18,998 nt of DNA, from assembly GCA_031272345.1 (NCBI GenBank), contig JAISTZ010000159.1, positions 1 to 18,998 of the forward strand, given 5' to 3'. The notes under the pieces are model-generated. The model ran no database searches, was not told where the DNA came from, and saw nothing but the letters and a program-made list of their open reading frames with translations. The DNA comes from Spirochaetaceae bacterium (GTDB taxonomy: Bacteria > Spirochaetota > Spirochaetia > Treponematales > Treponemataceae). The translations under genes were made by a program, and so were the position numbers. Shown here in pieces: positions 13,377-18,998 of the stretch (position 1 is the stretch's first letter; each line of letters begins with the position of its first letter).

Positions 13377-14081
13377 CTACAGCTCCGCCACCGTGTCCAG
13401 GGCGATCCGCGCCATGTCCGTGAAGGTTGTCTGGCGTTCCTCCGCAGAGGCGGCTTCCCCGGTGACAATATGGTCCGACACGGTGAGTATGGCCAGGGCC
13501 CGCCGCCTGAAGAGCGCCGCCAGGGTGTAGAGTTCCGCACTTTCCATCTCCATGCCCAGGACGCCGTACCTGGCCCAGACCTTCCAGTTCTCCCTGTCGT
13601 CGTAGAAGAGGTCCGTCGACGCCACCGTGCCCACAAGGTGACGAAGTCCCAGGGTTTCCGCCGCGTGATGGGCCCTTTGCAGCAGGCCGAAGTCCGCGGT
13701 GGGCGCAAAACACAGGTCCCCGAACCGCTGCCGGGGGATCGCGGAGTCCGTACACGCGCTTGCCGCCAGGATGATGTCCCGCACTTGGGTCTCCGCCTGA
13801 ATCGCCCCGCAGGTGCCGATCCGCACCGCCGTGGTGACTCCGTAGAACCGGAAGAGTTCGGTCACGTAAATCGACATCGAGGGCTGGCCCATGCCCGTTC
13901 CCTGCACGGAGACCCGCTTGCCCTTGTATGTGCCCGTAAAGCCGAGCATGTTGCGGATGGTGGTGTAGCATTGGGGGTTCTCCAGAAAATGCTCCGCCAT
14001 GTATTGGGCACGGAGGGGGTCCCCGGGCAGCAGAACCGCCTGGGCAATCTCCCCTTCCTTTGCCGCGATGTGGGTGCTCAT
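13377..14081 (-). CDS. deoD: Purine-nucleoside phosphorylase, DeoD type
   Basis: A 234-aa protein, the usual length of hexameric PNP. It cleaves purine (deoxy)nucleosides with phosphate to free base and (deoxy)ribose-1-phosphate. Visible motifs: PGDPLRAQYMAE (phosphate loop, residues 19-30), GTGMGQPSMSIY (61-72), RIGTCGA (87-93), GMEMESA (176-182) and VSDHI with the catalytic Asp at 203. AAAGGAG lies 7 nt before ATG 14081 and includes the stop codon of the upstream kinase gene, so the two are coupled. It faces pbpC convergently across about 60 bp with no clear terminator. Confidence 0.97.
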   Translation of the reverse strand: MSTHIAAKEGEIAQAVLLPGDPLRAQYMAEHFLENPQCYTTIRNMLGFTGTYKGKRVSVQGTGMGQPSMSIYVTELFRFYGVTTAVRIGTCGAIQAETQVRDIILAASACTDSAIPRQRFGDLCFAPTADFGLLQRAHHAAETLGLRHLVGTVASTDLFYDDRENWKVWARYGVLGMEMESAELYTLAALFRRRALAILTVSDHIVTGEAASAEERQTTFTDMARIALDTVAEL

Positions 14082-14093
14082 AGATTCACTCCT

Positions 14094-15746
14094 TTAATAT
14101 TTGAAGTCGCTCCCGCCGATGAATTCCCGGATGATTGACTGGCCGGGCACGTTCTTGGCGGGGATGGGCAAAAAGTGGTCCAGGAAGGACAGCAGCCGGG
14201 ACGCCTCGGCGTATTCGTCCTCGAAGGGGGACACGCACCGGAGCAGGGAGTCCGCATAGACCTTGAGCACGGGAAGCTCGTAGTCCAGGGCGGTGTTCAA
14301 AATGGCGTCGGCGTTTCTCTGGAAGGGGAAGATGTGGAGCCGCTCCCCCCGCTGCACGTTGGCCCAGGACTTTATGGTTGCGGCGGCGCTGTGCCCCCGG
14401 AAGAGGGAGTCCCGCACGATCCGCCGGATGAGCCGGTTGTCGCTGGCGGGCACCCGGTTGTGGTCGTCCAGGCTGAGTTGGGTGAGGGCGGAGAGGTAGA
14501 GCTTGAACTTGTATTCGGCGGGCACTCCGGGGGTGAGCTTGTCGTTCAGCCCGTGGATTCCTTCCATAATCAAAATGTCCCGGTCCGCCAGGGCGAGGGT
14601 CGTCTTGCCCAGGGACCGCTTGCCGGAAATAAAATCGTACTCCGGAAGCCGTATCGTCCTGCCCCGGAAGAGGGCGTCCAAATCCGCGCCGAGCTGTTCC
14701 ACGTCCAGGGCTTCCAGACATTCGTAGTCGTAATTGCCCTCCGCGTCCCTGGGGGTACGGTCCCGGCCCCTGTAGTAGGAGTCCAGGGAGATGAGCTTGG
14801 GGGTGTACCCCAGGGCGTGCAGGTGCAGGGCGAGTTTTTTGGACGAGGTGGTTTTGCCGGAGCTTGAGGGCCCGGCCATGAGCACCAGGCGCACGGTCTT
14901 CCGCCCGGCAATGGAATCCGCAATCCCCGCAAAGTGTTTTTGCTGCAAGAGCTCGGTGATGTCAATCAATTCTTTGATTCCCCGGTTGTGGATGAGCTCG
15001 TTCAAACTGGCGGCGCTCGTAACGCCCACGAGCCGCCCCCACTCCTTGTATTGCTTGTACACGGAGAAAAGCTGGGAATCATCCGCAAAGGGCGCAACCT
15101 CATCGGGCCTGTCCCAGGGGGGGTAGCGCAGCAAAAAGCCCTCGGCGTAGCGGGTCAGGTCGAAGACCCGGAGGCCCCCGGAGGAGGACGCCAGGGGGCC
15201 GTAGTCCATCTCGGTAAAGCCGCCCATGGTGTTGACCTTGATGGAGGGCGGGCAGATGTACCGCAGCATCTTCCGGGTTTCCACCAGGCCCAGGGTCTCG
15301 AAGAGGGCGCAGGCGTCGGCGTAGGAGATGGTGTCCGCGGTAATCGGCAGGTTTTGTTCCGCCAGGCTCAGCATTTCGTCCTTGAGGGCCCTGATGTCGT
15401 CGTCAGAAAGGGGGGAATTTTTTTCCAGGGTGTAGTAGTAACTGTCCCCCAGGCTGTGCCCGATGAGGAGCCGCGCCCCGGGGAAAAGTTTGTGGCTGGC
15501 GCTTGAAAGCAGGAAGCACAGGGATTGCCGGTATACCTCCGATCCCTTGCGGGTTCCCTTGAGCACCGGCTCAAGGCCGCAGTTCACCTGGATGCTGGAT
15601 GTGAGGGACGCGAGCTTGTTGTTGATGAACACCGCAAGGATTGTGTCGGGGTCTTCGTCAAAGCAGGTCAAAAAATCAATCGGAGCCTTCCCAACCGGGG
15701 CGCGCACGGTTTTTCCGTTTGGGAAGGAGATAGTCACTTCTTTCAT
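14094..15746 (-). CDS. Uridine-kinase-like nucleoside kinase with N-terminal TGS/ThrRS-like domains
   Basis: A 550-aa protein from ATG 15746. Residues 1-60 form a TGS-like ubiquitin fold (KEVTISFPNGKTVRAPVGK). Residues about 65-200 resemble the second additional domain of threonyl-tRNA synthetase (ARLLIGHSLGDSYYYTLE). Residues about 285-480 are a P-loop kinase of the uridine kinase/phosphoribulokinase family with GPSSSGKTT (292-300), SLDSYYRGRDRTP, RLPEYDF and LIMEGIHGLND. This fusion is known in spirochaetes, clostridia and Thermotoga but its exact substrate is not settled; location with deoD points to nucleoside salvage. An in-frame TTG at 15782 would add 12 residues but falls on the -35 box. 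No Shine-Dalgarno site precedes ATG 15746, and the -10 box ends 7 nt upstream, so a leaderless mRNA is predicted. Confidence 0.9.
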   Translation of the reverse strand: MKEVTISFPNGKTVRAPVGKAPIDFLTCFDEDPDTILAVFINNKLASLTSSIQVNCGLEPVLKGTRKGSEVYRQSLCFLLSSASHKLFPGARLLIGHSLGDSYYYTLEKNSPLSDDDIRALKDEMLSLAEQNLPITADTISYADACALFETLGLVETRKMLRYICPPSIKVNTMGGFTEMDYGPLASSSGGLRVFDLTRYAEGFLLRYPPWDRPDEVAPFADDSQLFSVYKQYKEWGRLVGVTSAASLNELIHNRGIKELIDITELLQQKHFAGIADSIAGRKTVRLVLMAGPSSSGKTTSSKKLALHLHALGYTPKLISLDSYYRGRDRTPRDAEGNYDYECLEALDVEQLGADLDALFRGRTIRLPEYDFISGKRSLGKTTLALADRDILIMEGIHGLNDKLTPGVPAEYKFKLYLSALTQLSLDDHNRVPASDNRLIRRIVRDSLFRGHSAAATIKSWANVQRGERLHIFPFQRNADAILNTALDYELPVLKVYADSLLRCVSPFEDEYAEASRLLSFLDHFLPIPAKNVPGQSIIREFIGGSDFKY

Positions 15747-15753
15747 GGGCTTG

Positions 15754-15782
15754 AGTATACAGGGAAAAGGAAGGACCCGCAA
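15754..15782 (-). promoter_or_regulatory. Promoter of the kinase-deoD operon, predicted leaderless
   Basis: Minus strand TTGCGG (15777-15782), 17-bp spacer, TATACT (15754-15759), then exactly 7 nt to the ATG. It lies in the 42-bp gap after the radical SAM gene. The -35 box is weak, the -10 box good. Confidence 0.62.
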
Positions 15783-15788
15783 GGCGGC

Positions 15789-16658
15789 TCACAGCCCCCG
15801 GTGGTAGGGCCTGGGGGCGAATCCCTCTGTTTCCGCCCGGAGCAATTGCCGCAGGAGCCGGGGTTTGTCCTGGGGCAGCGTGCCCCCCAGGGCCAGGTAG
15901 TTTGACGCATGGTTGGTCCTGAAGACACAGTCCTTTGTTACGTTGATGTTTTCCAGGATGAGCCGGGTTTCCGCGAGGGACTGGGCCACCGTGAGGCGGC
16001 GGAATTTGCCCGACTGGATGTCGTAGTAGAGGGGGGCCGGGGGCTCGGAGTGCAGGGTGAGGAGGGCCGCGTAGGAGGGCTCTGCCTCGGAAATCAGGGA
16101 ACCGCTCGCTCTGGCGTGGTCTTCGGAGCCCTCGGGCCCGGCGAGCCCCACGATGAACGTGGCCGATGTCGCGATTCCCGCGTCCTCCGTCTTGCGGATC
16201 GCTTCGATTATCTCCGCCCTGGTTGCGCCCTTCTGCACATCCCGCAGCACCGTGTCGCTGCCGGATTCCGCGCCGATGTAGGCTATGCGGACGCCCTTTT
16301 CCCGCAGGAGCTCCAGGTCCTCCGGGGACTTGCGGATCACGTCCTTTGGGGTGGCGTAGATGCCCACCCGCTCACATTCGGGGAAGAGGGCGGCGATCCG
16401 GTCCAGGATGCGGACGAGGGATTCGGTCTTGAGGACCAGGGCGTCCCCGTCGGCAAGGAAGATTCGGTCGACCCTGGGGATGGCGGCCCTGCATTCCTCC
16501 AGGTCCCGGAAGATTTCGGCTTCACCCCGGATGCGGAAGGGCTTGTTCCGGTACATGCTGCAAAAGGTGCAGGTGTTGCTGGAGCAGCCCAGAGTCACCT
16601 GGATGATTAAGCTGTAAGCTTCGCTGGGCGGCCTGTACACGTCGCCATAGTAGTGCAT
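15789..16658 (-). CDS. Radical SAM protein of the COG1032 type, unknown substrate
   Basis: A 289-aa protein with the start MHYYGDVYRPPSEAYSLIIQVTLGC. The cluster motif is CSSNTCTFC (Cys 25, 30, 33), a CX4CX2C spacing instead of the common CX3CX2C; I recall the same spacing in a subset of COG1032 proteins. Further radical SAM features are ADGDALVL (about 85-95), the glycine-rich AYIGAESGSD that contacts SAM, and SATFIVGLAGPEGSE. There is no N-terminal B12 domain and no extra Cys cluster at the C-terminus, so it should be a single-cluster enzyme. GGAGG lies 6 nt before ATG 16658. It is 18 nt downstream of the alpha-galactosidase and likely cotranscribed with it, though no functional link is evident. 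Confidence 0.9.
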   Translation of the reverse strand: MHYYGDVYRPPSEAYSLIIQVTLGCSSNTCTFCSMYRNKPFRIRGEAEIFRDLEECRAAIPRVDRIFLADGDALVLKTESLVRILDRIAALFPECERVGIYATPKDVIRKSPEDLELLREKGVRIAYIGAESGSDTVLRDVQKGATRAEIIEAIRKTEDAGIATSATFIVGLAGPEGSEDHARASGSLISEAEPSYAALLTLHSEPPAPLYYDIQSGKFRRLTVAQSLAETRLILENINVTKDCVFRTNHASNYLALGGTLPQDKPRLLRQLLRAETEGFAPRPYHRGL

Positions 16659-16676
16659 GAAAAACCTCCAAAAAAT

Positions 16677-18461
16677 TCAATGTGTTTGCGCCGTGACGGA
16701 AACCGTGTGGGGCGGGAAGGCCCCGTTCACCCTTCGGTCCAGGATGAATGTGCTGCCCTGGAATTCCCCGGCGGGATAGGGCGCGTCCGACAGGTTGATA
16801 ATCCCGCCGATAGCCCCGGAGCGGCTGAGGATGCGGTACACGTCCTTGTCCAGCCGCTGGGCCCCGTAGTCGTCCCGGGAAAGCCGCTCATAGAGCGAAA
16901 GCAGGCGGCCCGTGAAGGCCAGGTCGGCCTCCGAGAGCCGGAGGGGGTCGTCGGAAAACATGATTTGCCCGGCGAGCAGGAAATTCACCACGGCGATGAG
17001 CTCCTTCTCCTGTTCTGTTAGTTTGCAGTTTACGCTCCGGGTGAACACCACGTCCGGGTCGGAACAGAAGACCGTGTTGTCCAGGAAGGACCGCCCGATG
17101 GTGTCCAGCAGGTTGATGTACGCGCTCGGTCTCCCCGCATGACCCAGGAGCTTTGCGGCGTTCCAGTCCCATTTCTCCAGGGTGTCCGCGCCGGTGCGCA
17201 TGAGGGGGAAGTGACGGCTCGACGGCCCCAGGGGGGCGCCGCATCCCAGGTAAGCCACGGGCAGGCCCGATGGGGTCGTCCTGACTGCCGTAAGGAGGGA
17301 ACAGAGGCGCTCGAAATTTTCGTGCAGGGCCCCCTCCCCGGAGGGCTTCCCCAGGAGATAGCCCGCATAGAGGAAGTCCAGCTTTAAGTACCGGAACCCC
17401 CAGGCGATCACGGTCTCGATCACCCCGGCGAGGTAGTCCCGCACGTCCCGCCGGGAGATATCCAGGCAGTAGTACGCGCCGTCCCACCGGGGATTCCACC
17501 CCGCCACAACGGGCCGTCCCTTTGCGTCCCTGAGCACCCACTCGGCCCTCTCCCGGAAGACGGCCGCCCTTTTGGTGACCAGGAGCGGGGCGACCCAGAG
17601 GCCCGGAATGAATCCCGCCCCCTCGATGCGCTCCGCCAGGGCCGCAAGCCCCCTGGGGAACCGCTTGGGGTGGGGGTCCCACTGGCCCACGCAGACCTCC
17701 CAGCCGTCGTCAATCTGGAACACCAGGGGCTGCCTTGTGTCGATGAACATGCCCTTGAGGAGATTCCCGGTTGTGGAGAGCCCCGAGAGGTCCTCCAGAA
17801 TCAGCTCCTCGTCAATGTTCGTGTAATGGTTGTACCAGGACTCATACCCCCCGATGACCCCGCCCTTCCAGGATGACCGGAGAAAGCCCAGGCCGGAAAA
17901 ATCCTGGGCGAATTCCGCTTTGAGGGCGTCCTTGAAGGCGAAGTACCCTTGCCGGGCGAACAGGGTGATTTCAGCAAGGAGCTCCCCTGTCTGCCAGACC
18001 TTGCCGGGGCAGAAGACCTCCGCCGAGACCCGGCGGTCTTTTCTGTGGAACCGGAAGTTCACCGGCGGCAAGGGGGCGCCGTCCTCCGGGCTGTGTGTCC
18101 GGGCAAGGAGGCACAGGTAGGTGTCCCCGGCGCGGAGGTAGGTGACGAAATGGGCGCTCACTTCGCCGTCCTCCGGGGTCTCCCCTTCCCTGGCGGTCAA
18201 CTTGAGGAGTGACGTGAGGAGCAGCACCCTGTGGGACTGGGCTTCGCTTTCGGAGAGCTCCCAGCCCCCGGACCAGGACTGCCAGCCCCCGGCGTGGACG
18301 GCCACATCCCGCCCCTGGGTAAAAAGCGCGCCGTCTTCGCCCCCCAGACTCGCCAGGGCAGCGAGCTCCCCGTATGACCAGGAAGCCAGGGGAATCACGT
18401 TTTTCTGGGGCGTGTCCGGGGTGAACCGGAAGGTTACAACAAGGTGTTTCCGTGTCTCCAT
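16677..18461 (-). CDS. Alpha-galactosidase-like glycoside hydrolase (GH36/melibiase clan)
   Basis: A 594-aa protein without signal peptide, so cytoplasmic. An N-terminal beta-sandwich region contains GWQSWSGGW (59-67), typical of GH36. The (beta/alpha)8 barrel follows with FQIDDGWE (248-255), GLWVAPLL (287-294), YLKLDFLYAG with the likely nucleophile Asp 362, and MRTGADTLEKWDW with the likely acid/base Asp 426. The enzyme should remove terminal alpha-galactosyl units from imported oligosaccharides such as melibiose or raffinose; another alpha-glycoside is possible. ATG 18461 is chosen because the upstream extension to 18896 runs antisense through the XRE gene. The ATG lies 7 nt after a good -10 box and has no Shine-Dalgarno site, so the mRNA is probably leaderless. 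The radical SAM gene follows 18 nt downstream. No sugar transporter is adjacent within the window. Confidence 0.9.
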   Translation of the reverse strand: METRKHLVVTFRFTPDTPQKNVIPLASWSYGELAALASLGGEDGALFTQGRDVAVHAGGWQSWSGGWELSESEAQSHRVLLLTSLLKLTAREGETPEDGEVSAHFVTYLRAGDTYLCLLARTHSPEDGAPLPPVNFRFHRKDRRVSAEVFCPGKVWQTGELLAEITLFARQGYFAFKDALKAEFAQDFSGLGFLRSSWKGGVIGGYESWYNHYTNIDEELILEDLSGLSTTGNLLKGMFIDTRQPLVFQIDDGWEVCVGQWDPHPKRFPRGLAALAERIEGAGFIPGLWVAPLLVTKRAAVFRERAEWVLRDAKGRPVVAGWNPRWDGAYYCLDISRRDVRDYLAGVIETVIAWGFRYLKLDFLYAGYLLGKPSGEGALHENFERLCSLLTAVRTTPSGLPVAYLGCGAPLGPSSRHFPLMRTGADTLEKWDWNAAKLLGHAGRPSAYINLLDTIGRSFLDNTVFCSDPDVVFTRSVNCKLTEQEKELIAVVNFLLAGQIMFSDDPLRLSEADLAFTGRLLSLYERLSRDDYGAQRLDKDVYRILSRSGAIGGIINLSDAPYPAGEFQGSTFILDRRVNGAFPPHTVSVTAQTH

Positions 18462-18468
18462 GCAGAAA

Positions 18469-18497
18469 AGTATAACCCGCCGCCGGGGGCTCGTCAA
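18469..18497 (-). promoter_or_regulatory. Promoter of the alpha-galactosidase gene, predicted leaderless
   Basis: Minus strand TTGACG (18492-18497), 17-bp GC-rich spacer, TATACT (18469-18474), then exactly 7 nt to the ATG at 18461. Confidence 0.82.
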
Positions 18498-18504
18498 TCC
18501 CCGC

Positions 18505-18528
18505 GGCGCCAGGCGTATGCGCCGGGGG
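18505..18528. repeat. Degenerate REP-like palindrome (copy 3)
   Basis: GGCGCCAGGCGTATGCGCC followed by a G run matches the first 19 bases of copies 1 and 2 at most positions, but the far arm has diverged. On the minus strand it can still fold as CCCC-GGCGC...GCGCC-GC-GGGG. It sits between the XRE stop and the alpha-galactosidase promoter and may slow read-through, though no T run follows. Confidence 0.6.
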
Positions 18529-18529
18529 T

Positions 18530-18859
18530 CTACTCCTCCAGGGCTTCTATGTGGCGGTCTACGACTTGGCTCACGGCGGTTTCGACTGCTTCGCGCAGGT
18601 CCAACAGGACCGCCGTGTGGAGCTTTTTCAGCGCCCGGGCAGGGGCAGGGGGCATGGAAAAGAGCTCCAGGGTGTCCACTTCCAGGGCGAAGGCGAGTTT
18701 CCCCAGCATCTCCGGTGACGGAAATTGCCGCGTAAGTTCTATCATGGCAACGTGATGGGTTGAGGTGTTCGCTTTTTCCGCCAATTTCGCCTGGGAAAGG
18801 CCCAGCTCCCCGCGAAAACGTTTCAAATTTACCGCCAGCAATTGCCTCAGGTCTGTCAT
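18530..18859 (-). CDS. XRE-family transcriptional regulator
   Basis: A 109-aa protein with a helix-turn-helix at about residues 10-45 (LKRFRGELGLSQAKLAEKANTSTHHVAMIEL), followed by PSPEMLGKLAFALEVDTLELF, the standard end of the XRE fold. The C-terminal 40 residues are helical (ARALKKLHTAVLLDLREAVETAVSQVVDRHIEALEE) and probably dimerise. It has only a weak GGTGG upstream of ATG 18859. It is divergent from a strong promoter at the window edge, so it likely controls whatever lies to the right, itself, or both. It resembles Treponema regulators next to type II toxin-antitoxin or restriction loci, but the neighbour is not visible. The protein is unrelated in detail to the XRE at 10367. Confidence 0.9.
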   Translation of the reverse strand: MTDLRQLLAVNLKRFRGELGLSQAKLAEKANTSTHHVAMIELTRQFPSPEMLGKLAFALEVDTLELFSMPPAPARALKKLHTAVLLDLREAVETAVSQVVDRHIEALEE

Positions 18860-18860
18860 A

Positions 18861-18891
18861 CCACCAAAACACCCATGGGACCCGCCAAAAC
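18861..18891. promoter_or_regulatory. Direct repeat upstream of the second XRE gene, possible operator
   Basis: CCACCAAAAC (18861-18870) and CCGCCAAAAC (18882-18891), 9 of 10 bases equal, 21 bp apart (two helical turns), with the palindrome CCCATGGG (18872-18879) between them. It lies directly upstream of the XRE start codon. Confidence 0.35.
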
Positions 18892-18954
18892 GTCAATTTT
18901 AACGGCCTTCCGCCCCCTATTACCGGATAGATAATAAAAACCTGAAAAACCCGC

Positions 18955-18983
18955 TTGACAAATTATGTAAAAGGTATTTATAT
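18955..18983 (+). promoter_or_regulatory. Strong promoter reading out of the window
   Basis: TTGACA (18955-18960), 17-bp AT-rich spacer, TTATAT (18978-18983). GGGAG at 18991-18995 may be a ribosome-binding site for a gene starting just past the edge. It is divergent from the second XRE gene. Confidence 0.75.
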
Positions 18984-18998
18984 TCTTCCTGGGAGTGA

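Noticed and set aside
18462..18896. N-terminal extension of the alpha-galactosidase by 145 residues
   Set aside because: It runs antisense through the XRE gene and the promoter, and the sequence is Arg/Pro-rich without similarity to GH36 N-termini.
1..18998. CRISPR array, tRNA or rRNA genes, insertion sequence, prophage or replication origin
   Set aside because: No regularly spaced repeats, cloverleaf, transposase, integrase or phage structural gene was found by reading; the XRE genes alone are not enough for a prophage call.

Overview
The window (about 19 kb, high GC, strong G/C bias at third codon positions, short gaps, both strands coded) looks like the chromosome of a spirochaete, most likely a Treponema relative of the termite-gut/Breznakiellaceae type. 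Supports are the short archaeal-type PheRS beta subunit known from spirochaetes, the Treponema-like small proteins and VapB-type antitoxins, and the large repetitive Ala/Thr/Gly/Val lipoprotein. This assignment is inference; no rRNA or tRNA gene is present to settle it.

Layout. 1-2509 (+): 3' part of glycine dehydrogenase subunit 2 (gcvPB), abutting a Na/phosphate symporter with a PhoU-like tail. 2528-7281 (-): read from the right, pheT - LacI regulator - (own promoter) rplM - rpsI - recX - VapB-like antitoxin - internally deleted VapC remnant. 7341-7416: two large palindromes with compensated base changes. About 7479-7763 (+): an orphan unknown ORF, facing a 613-aa surface lipoprotein (7971-9812, -) across stacked terminators. 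10028-10705: a divergent regulatory pair, an XRE repressor-like protein (+) and a 76-aa protein (-) whose N-terminal part resembles the repressor's C-terminal helix, with back-to-back near-consensus promoters and a dyad over each -35. 10783-11091 (+): a VapB-like antitoxin and the first 26 codons of a VapC toxin, running into pbpC (penicillin-binding protein 1C, to 13315). 13377-18461 (-): read from the right, GH36-like alpha-galactosidase - radical SAM protein - (own promoter) TGS/uridine-kinase-like nucleoside kinase - deoD. 18530-18859 (-): a second XRE regulator, divergent from a strong promoter at the window's right edge that serves something outside.

How they work together. rplM-rpsI is the usual L13-S9 operon with recX behind it. 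Kinase and deoD form a nucleoside salvage pair. The alpha-galactosidase and radical SAM genes share a transcript start. The two XRE genes are local autoregulatory candidates.

The most interesting patterns are: (1) three promoter-proximal genes (XRE1, nucleoside kinase, alpha-galactosidase) in which a -35/N17/-10 promoter lies exactly 7 nt upstream of the ATG, predicting leaderless mRNAs, while most other genes have Shine-Dalgarno sites; (2) two independent VapBC loci that kept an intact antitoxin but lost most of the toxin; (3) the XRE/76-aa divergent module, which could be an undescribed regulator/antagonist pair. None of this was tested by computation or database search.
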